From Alphaproteobacteria bacterium (GTDB lineage: Bacteria > Pseudomonadota > Alphaproteobacteria > Rhizobiales > Methyloligellaceae), in the NCBI GenBank assembly GCA_016869535.1, contig VGDX01000010.1:1-64000 (forward strand): a DNA stretch of 64,000 nucleotides, read 5' to 3'. Positions within the stretch are counted from its first letter, which is position 1; each line of letters begins with the position of its first letter. The notes beneath the pieces are model-generated. The model did no database searches and was not told the DNA's origin. It saw only the letters and a program-made list of their open reading frames with translations. The position numbers were made by a program, and so were the translations under genes. Shown piece by piece: positions 1-9,636 of this stretch.

Positions 1-84
1 TTCGTGCCTGCCCTGGCAGCGTGGCCGTCTGCGCGCACTCAAACCGCTCCGACGGCCACGATCCCGCTGGCGCCCAGGACGCCG

Positions 85-657
85 CTAAACTAACATTGCA
101 ACTGGACCACTCGATGGGGGCAGGTCAGTTCTTCGGTATTCTCCGGGCTTCCTTAAAAACAGGATATATTCCACGTCATTCTTTACAATGGCTCCTGGCT
201 GGTACGGCTTCCCATAGAAACCCGCGCCATTTCCGTTGGCTTCTGTGACACCATTTGCGATTTTCTGCCAGATAATGGGCGTTAGGCAGTCGAGACCAAA
301 TCGCCGCGCCCGCACCTGGATGTCAGCATGTAGTGGTATGATTCGATGCCGCCCGTCTCGGCGGCGGGGAATGCAAACATCCCCGACAACACAACAGATT
401 CGACCACCTTCCACGAGAACCCGAACGCAGTGTTCCCAAACTTTGTCAAGTTCGGTGAGAAACTCTTCGTAATCGGCAATCTCTCCTAACTGGCCCTTAC
501 ATCGCTCGTACTTCTTCAAGGTCCAGTAGGGGGGCGAGGTCACAACCAGTCCGACAGAAGCATCGGGTATCCAAGACAAGTCACGTGCATCGCCGCGATG
601 CAAGTGATGGGTCGTGACATCAAAAGGCGCAGGCCAAGCGGAGGTGCGATACTTCAT
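85..657 (-). pseudogene. DNA methyltransferase (N4/N6, beta-type order), 3'-truncated
   Basis: The reading frame has the N-terminal half of an amino-DNA methyltransferase. A GDARDLSWIPD segment precedes the catalytic motif IV TSPPYW, and further on come GGRICCVVGDV, a KIANGVTEANGNGAGFYGKP segment and ILFLRKPGEYR. Family members are about 300 residues and end with a proline-rich segment and the SAM-binding F-x-G-x-G motif. Here the frame stops at about 190 residues, right after EYRRTDL, so the SAM-binding part is missing. I chose the ATG at 657 because homologous proteins start with an MKYRTS-like sequence; the frame stays open up to an ATG at 759. No restriction endonuclease gene is visible. 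It is probably an inactive remnant, although a frameshift in the assembly cannot be excluded. Confidence 0.75.
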
Positions 658-1190
658 GTTAATAGAGAGAAGGCTCTTGAGTCCCTCTGACGTGTTGTCA
701 GACGTTGGCAAAGAGTGACCGCGGATACCCACAAGAGGCTTTCGCAAAGGGCCGTGCATAAGGGTTATGCGTCCTCACGCTTCATCGTCTGAACGTCGAT
801 GGATTCACTACCCAGAAAATGTTTTCTGATTCTCTTGGGCGCCGATAGCTACTAATCGCTGAGCCCAAGAGAACATAAAGTGAACTTACCTCAATTACGG
901 CCCTAAGTGAAGCCTCGAAGGGTAGGTTTTTTGCAATGGGTCGAGCAAGGGCAAGACGGGGAATAGCGGTCCAGGTTTTTAGTAGAGGGGTGGGAGCTCA
1001 ACGTCCGCGTCTAGTCGCATTACTACTTTCTTCGCGAGCAGTCCGTTACCTCCTGATACTCGACAAGATCTAGGCTCGTGCAAATGATTTTTATCCGCGG
1101 CATCTCGCGCAGCCATCAAGGGTTGCGATCTGTGGCTTGGGATGGCAAATGAAGCACAAATCTGGGCGAATCATTTTGGAGGTTTTCGGG
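658..1190. other. Stretch without a convincing gene
   Basis: I see no supported coding region here. The base composition looks less GC-rich than the neighbouring core genes, with several stop codons in every frame. The only clear structure is the hairpin at 830-873. Together with the broken methyltransferase on its left this looks like the edge of an acquired and decayed segment. Confidence 0.5.
830..873. repeat. Perfect 11-bp inverted repeat (hairpin)
   Basis: TTCTCTTGGGC at 830-840 is matched by its exact reverse complement GCCCAAGAGAA at 863-873. The 22-nt loop itself contains a CGAT/ATCG pairing. No U-run follows on either strand. It could be an operator, a remnant mobile-element end, or a factor-dependent termination structure. 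Confidence 0.6.
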
Positions 1191-1574
1191 ATGCTTCGAA
1201 TTGCGAAGATCGGGCTTGTTTTGCTGGGTGTCGTCGTCGTTTATCTCATCGGGGCTCAACCCGCCGATGCGGTGCGCTGCGAAGGGATCGTTGCCACGAA
1301 CAGCGCCAAGTCGAAGGCCGATGCCGCGAGAGCCGCTCAACAGAATGCCAGGGACACGGCCGAGCAGATCAGGCGCAAGCGCGGATGGTCCTATGTCACG
1401 CTACGCGCCAGGAAAGTGACTCCCGACCCGTTCTGGAAATCGGTGCGTCCCGTGGTCAAGCCGGAGATGCTGCTCAAGCCGGACATCGTGACCAGCCAGA
1501 CCTATACGCAGTGCTGGCGCGGCGTCGTGGTGCCGTTTGTGTGCACCGCGGGAGCGTCGGCTTGCGGCGGTTAG
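1191..1574 (+). CDS. Small secreted protein of unknown function
   Basis: The product is about 127 residues and begins with a short basic segment, a hydrophobic stretch (IGLVLLGVVVVYLIGA) and an Ala-x-Ala-like cleavage region, so it is probably exported. The mature part is basic and alanine-rich with a QNARDTAEQIRRKRGW segment and four cysteines in its latter half and N-terminus. The start at 1191 is chosen because GGAGG lies 8 nt upstream; an in-frame upstream ATG at 1137 has no comparable ribosome-binding site. I do not recognise the family. It stands alone, with 70 bp to the next gene. Confidence 0.6.
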   Translation: MLRIAKIGLVLLGVVVVYLIGAQPADAVRCEGIVATNSAKSKADAARAAQQNARDTAEQIRRKRGWSYVTLRARKVTPDPFWKSVRPVVKPEMLLKPDIVTSQTYTQCWRGVVVPFVCTAGASACGG

Positions 1575-1646
1575 TCCGCTTCATGCCCTAACCTTGCCAC
1601 ATCCTGCGGTAAGCTGATCTCAATCAATATGCCGTAACGTCGTCGC

Positions 1647-2312
1647 ATGGACGGCGAGGAGTTGAGGTTTAGGGTCGTGTTTCCGCAATATTCCGCGCGC
1701 GAGCGGGTGGCAGACGGGTGCATCCATATCGCCGGCGTCACCGCCAGCCTTGTCGGGCTGACCGCTCTCCTCATTATCGCCGTCAAGTCGCAAGCCGTGC
1801 TGTGGGGTGTGGCATTGCTGGTTTACGGGCTGGCGCTCGTCGCCATGTTCTCCTGCTCGGCCGGCTATCACCTCGTCATCCATCCCAAGATCAAGGAAGT
1901 GTTCCGAAGGCTCGATCACGCGGCGATCTTCCTCATGATCGCCGGCACCTATACGCCCTTCATTCTTCTCAAGATGAACGATCCGTGGGGGCTCACTTTG
2001 CTGGCGGTGGTATGGACCATGGCGATCATCGGCATCGCCATCAAGCTGTTCGCGCCGCGCGTTCTCGAGGGTCTGACCGTCGCGTTATATCTCGTGCAGG
2101 GCTGGGCGGTGCTCGCCGCGTGGCAGCCAATAATGTCGGCTTTGCCCGGCGTGGTGCTGACATTGCTCATGATCGGCGGGGTGCTCTACACGATCGGTGT
2201 GGTGTTCCATCTGTGGGAGCGTCTGCCCTATCAGAACGCGATCTGGCACGGCTTCGTGCTGTCGGCGGCGAGCGTTCACTTTGCGGCCGTGATGGTGATC
2301 GTCGCCGCCTGA
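1647..2312 (+). CDS. Hemolysin III / YqfA family (PAQR-like) membrane protein
   Basis: The 221-residue protein has seven predicted hydrophobic segments and the features of the HlyIII/PAQR fold: an early ERVADGCIHIAG motif, SAGYHL after the second or third helix, RLDHAAIFLMIAGTYTPF, and a C-terminal HLWERLPYQNAIWHGFVL segment. The Ser, Asp and His residues in these motifs form the metal-binding site in the family. Bacterial members are inner-membrane proteins, often linked to lipid homeostasis; the 'hemolysin' name comes from an early heterologous assay. It is a single gene followed 53 bp later by an FAD oxidase with no obvious link. Confidence 0.9.
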   Translation: MDGEELRFRVVFPQYSARERVADGCIHIAGVTASLVGLTALLIIAVKSQAVLWGVALLVYGLALVAMFSCSAGYHLVIHPKIKEVFRRLDHAAIFLMIAGTYTPFILLKMNDPWGLTLLAVVWTMAIIGIAIKLFAPRVLEGLTVALYLVQGWAVLAAWQPIMSALPGVVLTLLMIGGVLYTIGVVFHLWERLPYQNAIWHGFVLSAASVHFAAVMVIVAA

Positions 2313-2365
2313 CCGGGCGTAAAAGCCTGAGCATTTGGTAACCTAGGCTTTATAGAATAGGCCCC

Positions 2366-3781
2366 ATGACCCTCGTCATGGCGGAAGCCCCAAGACCTGT
2401 GCCGGCGGGAGCGAAAGAGGCCCTGTTCGCGGCGCTCGCCTCGCGCTTTGGCCCGCGTTTCTCACTAGGCCAGGCGCTCAGGGCGCAGCACGCCAATACG
2501 CTCACCTGGCTCAAGACCGAACCCCCCGACGCCGTTCTGTTCGCCGAAACCTCCGAAGAGGTTTCCGAGGTGGTGAGGCTCTGCGCCGAGGCAAGGATGC
2601 CGGTCATTCCGTTCGGCACCGGTACCTCGCTCGAAGGTCATCTCAACGCGCCGTTCGGCGGCATCTCGCTCGACCTGTCGCGCATGAACCGCATCCTCGC
2701 CGTGCACGAGGCCGATCTCGACTGCGTGGTCGAGCCGGGCGTGACCCGCAAACAGCTCAACGATCATCTGCGCGATGCGGGGCTGTTCTTCCCGGTCGAC
2801 CCCGGCGCCGATGCGAGCCTCGGCGGCATGGCGGCGACGCGCGCCTCCGGCACCAACGCGGTGCGCTACGGCACGATGCGTGATGCCGTTCTCGGCCTCA
2901 CGGCAGTCCTTGCCGACGGGAGCGTCATCACCACCGGCAGCCGAGCGCGCAAGACCGCTTCAGGCTACGATCTCACGCGGCTCCTGATCGGCTCCGAAGG
3001 CACACTCGGCATCATCACCGGTCTGACGCTCAAGCTCTACGGAATCCCCGAGACCATTCTCTCCGGCGTCTGTTCCTTCACCTCGATCGAAGACGCCTGC
3101 AATGCCACCATCGCCGCGCTGCAGATGGGCGTGCCGCTGGCTCGCATCGAGTTGGCGGATGAAGTGCAGATCCGCGCCTGCAACGCCTATTCGCATCTTG
3201 TGCTGCCAGAGCAGCCGACTCTCTTCCTCGAATTTCATGGCACGGAAGCGGGAACGCGCGAGCAGGTCGCAAGCTTCGCCGAGATCGCGCGCGCCGAAGG
3301 GGGAGGGGACTTGCAGTGGGCCGCGCGCACCGAGGATCGCAGCAAGCTTTGGCAGGCGCGCCACGACGCCTATTGGGCGGCACGAGCCCTCAGGCCCGGC
3401 GCGGAGATTGTGTCCACGGATGTCTGCGTGCCGATCTCCGCCCTTGCCAATAACGTCAGCGCCGCGCGTGAGGACATCGATCGCCTGGGACTGCTCGCGC
3501 CGATCGTGGGCCATGTCGGCGACGGCAATTTTCACGTCATGCCGTTGATCGATCCCGCCAGCCAGGAGGAGCGGCGCAAGGTGCAGGAATTCCTCGACCG
3601 GCTGGTCGAGCGCGCGCTTGCCGCGGGCGGCACCTGCACCGGAGAGCACGGCATTGGCCAGGGCAAGATCAACTATCTCGCCGCCGAGCACGGCTCGGCT
3701 GTTTTGGTGATGGCTGCCATAAAAAAGGCGCTCGATCCGTTGAATATCCTCAATCCTGGCAAGATTTTTGCGTTACCATGA
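2366..3781 (+). CDS. FAD-linked oxidase, D-lactate dehydrogenase (cytochrome)/GlcD type
   Basis: The 471-residue protein matches the FAD-binding PCMH-type 2-hydroxyacid dehydrogenases. Residues 55-230 carry the FAD-binding core (PFGTGTSLEGH, FPVDPGADASLGGMAATRAS, GSEGTLGIIT). The C-terminal half contains GHVGDGNFH near residue 381, which supplies the active-site metal and histidine ligands, and CTGEHGIGQGK close to the end. The PVDPGADASLGG segment fits the Dld1-like lactate dehydrogenases better than GlcD, but substrate cannot be fixed from sequence. It probably oxidises D-lactate or a related 2-hydroxyacid and passes electrons to a cytochrome or quinone. No glcE/glcF genes are adjacent. Confidence 0.85.
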   Translation: MTLVMAEAPRPVPAGAKEALFAALASRFGPRFSLGQALRAQHANTLTWLKTEPPDAVLFAETSEEVSEVVRLCAEARMPVIPFGTGTSLEGHLNAPFGGISLDLSRMNRILAVHEADLDCVVEPGVTRKQLNDHLRDAGLFFPVDPGADASLGGMAATRASGTNAVRYGTMRDAVLGLTAVLADGSVITTGSRARKTASGYDLTRLLIGSEGTLGIITGLTLKLYGIPETILSGVCSFTSIEDACNATIAALQMGVPLARIELADEVQIRACNAYSHLVLPEQPTLFLEFHGTEAGTREQVASFAEIARAEGGGDLQWAARTEDRSKLWQARHDAYWAARALRPGAEIVSTDVCVPISALANNVSAAREDIDRLGLLAPIVGHVGDGNFHVMPLIDPASQEERRKVQEFLDRLVERALAAGGTCTGEHGIGQGKINYLAAEHGSAVLVMAAIKKALDPLNILNPGKIFALP

Positions 3782-3867
3782 CGAAGCGTCACGGAGCCAA
3801 GACGATTGAAAGCGATCGTGCTTTGCGGCGAAGCAGCGCCCCCCACGAGCCCTGGACCTAGACTGCG

Positions 3868-6800
3868 GTGAACTCGCTTCTGCTCAGTTTGACGGCCTTG
3901 TTGATCCTGGTGTTGAGCGCGCTCTTCGCCGCGCCGCTCTTCATCGACTGGAACGACTATCGCCACGTCTTCGAGACGCAAGCGACCAAGCTGCTCGGCC
4001 GCGAGGTGAAGGTCGATGGCAAGGTGCATCTCGTCCTGCTGCCGGCGCCGGAACTGAAATTCGACGCGGTCAAGGTCGCGGACGAGCGGGGAGGCCTCGA
4101 CGTGCCGTTCCTCGAAGCCCGCTCGATCGAGGCGTGGCTCAATATCGGCGCGCTGCTCTCGGGCACGGTTGAGGCGCGCGAGATCGTCATCGTCGATCCG
4201 ATCCTGCGGCTCGACGTCAAGTCCGACGGCACCGGCAATTGGCGCGACGTGGGGCGTCCGGGTGTGGCGCTGCCGTTCGCGCCGAAAGAAGTCATGCTCG
4301 ACAAGGTCTCGATCGGCGGCGGCAGGATCGAGATCGCCAAAGACGGCATGGAGCAGTTGATCCTCAACGATGTCGCGGGTGAATTGAGCGCGGCGTCGTT
4401 GTCGGGTCCGTACAAGGTGTCGGCCACTTACGAGTTCGAGAACCGCCGGCAGGAGCTTCGCTTCTCCACGAGCGAGACGGACGCGGCAGGTCAGTTCCGT
4501 CTCAAGGCGGCCTTGCGCGATCCCGACCGCGACATGAGTTACGTGCTCGACGGCGCGGTCAAGGGGCTTGGGCAGCAGCCCGCTTATGACGGCATCTTCA
4601 CCTTGCGCGTCGGCCATGCTTTGGGGCCGACAGCAGGCGTGGTCGAATTGGCCGAGGAGACAGCGGGTGAGAGCGAGGAGAAGCCTGCCGACGATCCGCT
4701 CTTCGTCGAGCTGAAGGGTCCGCTCAAGGCGACGCCCGAGCGCGTGGAGATGTCAGCGTTCGATCTCACCGTCAATGCCAAAGGACGGCCGCAAATCCTG
4801 AAAGGCAATCTCGCGCTTGACCTCGGGGAGACGGTCAAGGCCGATGGCGCGCTTGCCGCCCGTTTCATCGATATCGATCTGCTGGCCGGAGCGCCGAACC
4901 CCGAACAGCGTCCATCGCCGGCCGCAATTCTGTATCTCCTCGCCGAGGAGGCTCTGACTAAGGCGGCGGAGATCGGGGAGGGCAGGCTCGCGGTCGCCAT
5001 CGAGCAGGCGAGCCTCGGCGGCGATCTGGTCAGCGGGCTCGCGCTCGATCTTGCCGCGCAAGACGGCGTCATCGCCATCGAAAATCTCACCGCCACGCTG
5101 CCCGGCGCGAACCGCGTCGCGGTGTCGGGGCGTCTCGCCCAGGGCGATATCGGCCCGGTATTCACCGGCCCGGTCAAGCTCGAAGGCACGGGCTTGCGCG
5201 CGCTCACCCGCTGGGCCGCCGGCGACCGCGATATGTCCGGCCAGGCTTCGGTCGGCGATTTCGCCGTCGCGGGCATTGCCACGGTCGGCGACGGCGAGCT
5301 CAAGCTTGCCGACGCCAGCGGCGAAGTGAGCGGCACGGCGTTCCGCGGCGCGTTCTCCTATCGCAGCGGCGACCGCAATGTGTTCGAGCTTGCGCTGGAC
5401 AGCGACCGGCTCGATCTCCGGGAGATGATGGGCGACGGCGCGGCCTGGCGCTCCTGGCTTCCGGCGGCGCGCGGCGCTGACACCGTGCCGGCCGATAGCG
5501 GCCGGAACATCCTGACGCAATTTCGCGACCAGGATGCGCGCGTCACCTTGAATGTGGGCGAGCTGTTGCTGCCCGATCTGCCCGGAGGCAAGCTCGATGC
5601 GCGCTTCGCGCTGCAGAACGATACGCTCGATGTCGAGCGGCTCGAATTCGGCGCGTCCGATGCGCTGACACTGACCGGCAAGGGCCGCATCGAGGCGGTG
5701 AGCGTAGCGCCCTCCGGCCGGGTCGATGTGGCGCTTCATGCCGCGACCGAGGAGAGTTTGCGTGTCGTCTCCGGACTGTTCGGCCTGCCCGAGCAGGTGA
5801 GCAAATCGAAGCATCTTGCCGCCCTTGCGCCGCTGGACATGCAAGCGGGCCTCGTCGCGACCCGCGCCGGCAACGAAACCAAGGCGTCGCTTGATCTTAA
5901 CGGTCAAGCCGGCGGCTCGAAAATCGCCGTGACCGCAAGCGCCACGGGCGAGCCGGACAGACTCACGGAGGCCGAGATCGATCTTACCGGCAGCGTCACC
6001 GGCGAGCGGCCGGAGGCGCTGCTCGTGCTGCTGTTCCCCGCTCTGCCGCAAGACCGCATCGCCAGAGTGGAAGGAAACCAGGGGACGCTGTCGCTTGCCG
6101 TCAAGGGCGTGCCCAAGACGGGCGTCACCGGCAAGGCGTCACTCGAAACCGAAGCCCTGCGGCTCGCCTTCGAGGGTAGCGGCGCTCTCGCCGATAACGG
6201 TCTCGCGCTCACCGGCAAGGCCTCGATCGCCACTGAAGACGCGAGCCTTGTTCTGCCCATGGCCGGGCTTGAACCGCCGCCAAGCGCCAACGTTCCGCTG
6301 ACCCTCACCACCGATATCGTCAAGCAGGGCGAGAGCCTCACGCTTGCTCCCGTCAAGGCCAAGATCGACGGCGAAGCGGTGGAGGGCAGCGCCAAGTTCG
6401 TTCTCGGCGGGAAAACGCGTTTCTCCCTTCAGGCCAACACCGGAACCGTGTCGCTCCCGTCACTGCTCGGCGTCCTGGTGAATTGGCAGCGTAGCCCCTC
6501 GTCCGAAGAAATGCTTGGCGCGCTCGCCGCCGACACCTCCGATGTCTGGCCGTCGCGCGGCTTCGCGCTCGGCGCCCTCGAGAAGAGTGAAGGCGACATC
6601 ACCCTGACAGCGAAGACGCTTTCCATCGGCGCGCCTTTCCGGGTTGCCGACGCGACGCTGGCCGCGCGTGTCGATAATGGCGGGCTTGCCGTCACCGATC
6701 TCAAAGGACGCCTGTTCGGCGGCACGTTCACCGCTTCGGGACTTCTGGCGCCACGGGGCGCTGGCGCGGCGTTGGAGGCGAAAGCCGACATCAAAGGGGG

Positions 6801-7803
6801 CAAGCTCGAAGACCTGTCCAAAAGCATGGCCGGCAAGGGCCTCGCCAAGGGCCCCTTCGATCTCGCCGTCGAAATACAGGGCGAGGGATTGAGCCCGCCA
6901 GGTCTCGTGGCCGGACTGAGCGGGCAGGGGACGCTCGCGCTTGGCGCGGGCTCGGTGCAGGCATTGAACCCCGAGCCCCTTCGCCGCGTGGCCGCCACCG
7001 CCGCCAAGAAGATCAAGGCGAACAAGGAGCAGATCGCGGCCGAGGCGCGCGCCGTGCGCGACAAGGTCACCGTGGGACTTTACAAATACACGGCCGCTCA
7101 ATTGCCCTTCGAGATCAAGAACGGCACGGTGCGCTTCACGCCGACGACGCTCGCCACCGCCGGTGCCGAGACCACGATCAATGCCTATGTCGAGCTTGCC
7201 AGCCTCAAACTCGACAGCGAATGGGAGATGAGCCTTGCCGGCAAGAACAAGGACGTGCCGGCGGTAAGACTCGTCTTTACCGGCTCTTTGAGCGATGCCG
7301 GCCAGATCGCGCCGGCGGTCGATACGGCGTCCATCGAGACCTACCTCACCATGCGGCGCATGCAGGAGGATGTCGAGAAACTGGAAACGCTCGATGTGAC
7401 CGGCAGAACGCCACCTTTCGAGCCCGAGCCCGAGCCCGAGCCCAAGGCAGTAGCCGTGCCACTTCCCCAGCCGAAGCCGGCGGAGATCGCCAGACCGGCC
7501 CTAGCCGCTACGCCCGCCGAGCCGGCCTTGCCTGAAGCGGCCGCCGTGCCGCTCGCACCTGCGTCCATCACGCCTCCGCCGGCAATGCCTGCCGAGACCA
7601 TTGAGCCGCTGCACCCCGCTCAGCCTTCCGATGCCACCCTCACGGAGGATCAAACCATCCCCTTGATCGAGGATCAGGTCACACCCACGACCGCGGAAGT
7701 TCCGCCGGAAGAGCCTCCGGCCGCGCGGACGCCACGGCGCTCACCGAAACGGCGCGAGGCGCCCGATGCCTGGAAGAAGGGTATCGGCATCTTCGGCGGC
7801 TAA
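3868..7803 (+). CDS. Very large AsmA-family protein
   Basis: The 1311-residue product begins with an uncleaved-type hydrophobic anchor (LLLSLTALLILVLSALFAAP) followed by FIDWNDYR, the typical start of alphaproteobacterial AsmA proteins. Its long periplasmic body is built of beta-rich repeats and ends in an AsmA C-terminal region (residues about 1000-1180). AsmA-like proteins are bridge-like lipid-transfer proteins that link the inner and outer membranes. The last 130 residues are Pro/Ala/Glu-rich, with a PEPEPEPK microrepeat (7419-7446), and end in a basic stretch. The start is a GTG; no earlier in-frame start fits. The stop overlaps the stop of the convergent ribbon-helix-helix gene by 3 bp. 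Confidence 0.85.
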   Translation: MNSLLLSLTALLILVLSALFAAPLFIDWNDYRHVFETQATKLLGREVKVDGKVHLVLLPAPELKFDAVKVADERGGLDVPFLEARSIEAWLNIGALLSGTVEAREIVIVDPILRLDVKSDGTGNWRDVGRPGVALPFAPKEVMLDKVSIGGGRIEIAKDGMEQLILNDVAGELSAASLSGPYKVSATYEFENRRQELRFSTSETDAAGQFRLKAALRDPDRDMSYVLDGAVKGLGQQPAYDGIFTLRVGHALGPTAGVVELAEETAGESEEKPADDPLFVELKGPLKATPERVEMSAFDLTVNAKGRPQILKGNLALDLGETVKADGALAARFIDIDLLAGAPNPEQRPSPAAILYLLAEEALTKAAEIGEGRLAVAIEQASLGGDLVSGLALDLAAQDGVIAIENLTATLPGANRVAVSGRLAQGDIGPVFTGPVKLEGTGLRALTRWAAGDRDMSGQASVGDFAVAGIATVGDGELKLADASGEVSGTAFRGAFSYRSGDRNVFELALDSDRLDLREMMGDGAAWRSWLPAARGADTVPADSGRNILTQFRDQDARVTLNVGELLLPDLPGGKLDARFALQNDTLDVERLEFGASDALTLTGKGRIEAVSVAPSGRVDVALHAATEESLRVVSGLFGLPEQVSKSKHLAALAPLDMQAGLVATRAGNETKASLDLNGQAGGSKIAVTASATGEPDRLTEAEIDLTGSVTGERPEALLVLLFPALPQDRIARVEGNQGTLSLAVKGVPKTGVTGKASLETEALRLAFEGSGALADNGLALTGKASIATEDASLVLPMAGLEPPPSANVPLTLTTDIVKQGESLTLAPVKAKIDGEAVEGSAKFVLGGKTRFSLQANTGTVSLPSLLGVLVNWQRSPSSEEMLGALAADTSDVWPSRGFALGALEKSEGDITLTAKTLSIGAPFRVADATLAARVDNGGLAVTDLKGRLFGGTFTASGLLAPRGAGAALEAKADIKGGKLEDLSKSMAGKGLAKGPFDLAVEIQGEGLSPPGLVAGLSGQGTLALGAGSVQALNPEPLRRVAATAAKKIKANKEQIAAEARAVRDKVTVGLYKYTAAQLPFEIKNGTVRFTPTTLATAGAETTINAYVELASLKLDSEWEMSLAGKNKDVPAVRLVFTGSLSDAGQIAPAVDTASIETYLTMRRMQEDVEKLETLDVTGRTPPFEPEPEPEPKAVAVPLPQPKPAEIARPALAATPAEPALPEAAAVPLAPASITPPPAMPAETIEPLHPAQPSDATLTEDQTIPLIEDQVTPTTAEVPPEEPPAARTPRRSPKRREAPDAWKKGIGIFGG

Positions 7804-8030
7804 ACTCGCGTTTTCATCTGCTCGAGCACATAGAGGCGGATGGCCGAGGACAGGCTCGTCTGCCTGCCGCGCGTCTCGCTGCGTTTCTTGTCGATCTCCG
7901 CGACCAGCGCCGCCACCGATTTGCCGCTCGCAGCGGCAAGGCCGGCAAGCGCCGTCCAGAACTCATCTTCAAGAGATACGCTCGTACGATGGCGGGCGAT
8001 GGTCAGCGAGCGTTTGTTGCTTGCCGCCAT
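7800..8030 (-). CDS. Ribbon-helix-helix domain protein
   Basis: The 76-residue protein has the RHH_4 pattern: a basic N-terminus, the strand RTSVSLEDEFWTALAGLAA, then KSVAALVAEID and RQTSLSSAIRLYVLE. Such proteins are small DNA-binding dimers found near fumC in many Rhizobiales. It starts 6 bp after the fumC stop on the same strand, so it is probably co-transcribed with fumC. Its target is unknown. Confidence 0.85.
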   Translation of the reverse strand: MAASNKRSLTIARHRTSVSLEDEFWTALAGLAAASGKSVAALVAEIDKKRSETRGRQTSLSSAIRLYVLEQMKTRV

Positions 8031-8036
8031 GAGCGT

Positions 8037-9458
8037 TTAGGGCTTCTTCGGCGCGACCATGTCATGCGGCTTTACCAGCCGGTCGAAGTCGGTCTCGCTG
8101 ACATGACCGAGGCGCGCCGCCTCCTCGCGCAAGGTCGTGCCGCGCTCATGCGCGCTCTTGGCGATCTCGCTCGCTTTGTCGTAGCCGATATACGGTGTCA
8201 GCGCCGTCACCAGCATCAGCGAGCGCTCCATATGCTCCTTGATGCGCTCGCGATTGGGCTGGATGCCGACCACGCAATTCTCGGTGAAACTGTCGGCGAC
8301 GTCGGCGAGCAGACGGATCGATTGCAGCATGGCGTAAGCCAGCACCGGTTTGAACACATTGAGCTCGAGATGTCCCTGGCTCGAAGCGAAGACGACGGTC
8401 GTGTTGTTGCCCATGACTTGCGCGGCGACCATGGTCACCGCCTCGCATTGCGTGGGATTGACCTTGCCGGGCATGATCGAGGAGCCCGGCTCGTTCTCGG
8501 GCAGAATCAGCTCGCCGAAGCCCGACCGCGGCCCCGACCCGAGGAGCCGGATATCGTTGGCGATCTTGAACATCGAGCTCGCCACGGTTGTGATCGCCCC
8601 ATGGGCGAACACGTAGGCTTCATGCGAGGCGAGCGCCTCGAATTTGTTCTCGGCGGTGACGAAGGGCAGCCGGGTGATTTCGGCGATTTTCGCGGCGAAA
8701 AGCTCGGCAAAGCGCGGATGCGTATTAAGGCCGGTACCGACTGCCGTGCCGCCCTGGGCCAGCTCGTAAAGGCCGTAGAGCGCCTGTTTTATGCGCTCAA
8801 TGCCATGACCGATCTGCGCCGCATAGCCGCCGAATTCCTGTCCTAGAGTGAGCGGAGTAGCGTCTTGCATGTGGGTACGGCCGATTTTGACGATGTCTTG
8901 AAAGGCCTCAGCCTTGTCCTTGAGCGCCTGAAACAGGCGCCCAAGCGCCGGGTCGAGGCGATAGGCAATCTCCAGGGCGGCGGCGATATGCATGGCGGTG
9001 GGGGAAGTGTCGTTGGACGACTGTCCGAGATTTACATGATCGTTGGGATGAACCGGGTGTTTGGCGCCGAGCGCGCCGCCGAGCATTTCGCTCGCGCGGT
9101 TGGCGATCACCTCGTTCAGATTCATGTTGGTCTGGGTGCCGGATCCGGTCTGCCAAACGACCAGCGGGAAGTGGCCGTCGAGCTTGCCGTCGATCACCTC
9201 CTGGGCGGCATCGGCGATGGCTTTGGCAAGAGATTTATCCAGCAGCCCGAGCTCGAAATTGGTGAGCGCGGCGGCCTTCTTGATCATGGCCATGGCCCGG
9301 ATCAGCGGCATCGGCACACGCTCATCGCCGATCTTGAAATTCCGGAGGGATCGCTCGGTTTGGGCGCCCCAGTAACGGTCGCCCTGCACGTCGATCGGGC
9401 CGAAGGAATCCGTTTCGGTGCGGGTTGAGGATTGAGACGATTTGCGGTTGGAGGACAT
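8037..9458 (-). CDS. fumC: Fumarate hydratase, class II
   Basis: This is the iron-independent fumarase of the TCA cycle, which interconverts fumarate and malate. The 473-residue protein shows the superfamily signature [16 protein letters not shown], the [11 protein letters not shown] substrate-binding segment, [20 protein letters not shown], and [14 protein letters not shown] near the N-terminus. Length is normal for class II. I use the ATG at 9458; a GTG two codons upstream (9464) is also possible and neither has a strong ribosome-binding site. It heads a two-gene transcript with the ribbon-helix-helix gene. Confidence 0.97.
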   Translation of the reverse strand: MSSNRKSSQSSTRTETDSFGPIDVQGDRYWGAQTERSLRNFKIGDERVPMPLIRAMAMIKKAAALTNFELGLLDKSLAKAIADAAQEVIDGKLDGHFPLVVWQTGSGTQTNMNLNEVIANRASEMLGGALGAKHPVHPNDHVNLGQSSNDTSPTAMHIAAALEIAYRLDPALGRLFQALKDKAEAFQDIVKIGRTHMQDATPLTLGQEFGGYAAQIGHGIERIKQALYGLYELAQGGTAVGTGLNTHPRFAELFAAKIAEITRLPFVTAENKFEALASHEAYVFAHGAITTVASSMFKIANDIRLLGSGPRSGFGELILPENEPGSSIMPGKVNPTQCEAVTMVAAQVMGNNTTVVFASSQGHLELNVFKPVLAYAMLQSIRLLADVADSFTENCVVGIQPNRERIKEHMERSLMLVTALTPYIGYDKASEIAKSAHERGTTLREEAARLGHVSETDFDRLVKPHDMVAPKKP

Positions 9459-9636
9459 GAGCACGTTTTGCTTTGCGGCGGGACTGGGGTCAAGCGCCCC
9501 TTTTGCCGCCTCGGCTTAGGTTAACAGGGGGAAATCAAGGGGAATAGGCGAACCGCCGACAGAAAAGGCAGGGAAGCTGCCGAGGAGCGCTTGACGCTCC
9601 GGCGTCTATTCTCCGTATATTGAGTGGGGAAGTGTC

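Noticed and set aside
1-84. Possible SAM-binding motif remnant (LGASGIVAV on the minus strand) after the methyltransferase stop
   Set aside because: The similarity is short and needs a frame change and a deletion; it may be chance.
21-248. Plus-strand frame opposite the truncated methyltransferase
   Set aside because: It is antisense to a region with clear methyltransferase motifs and has no ribosome-binding site or family similarity.
7419-7446. Short direct repeats (CCCGAG units) in the AsmA gene
   Set aside because: They encode a Pro-Glu microrepeat in a low-complexity tail and are not a mobile or CRISPR element.
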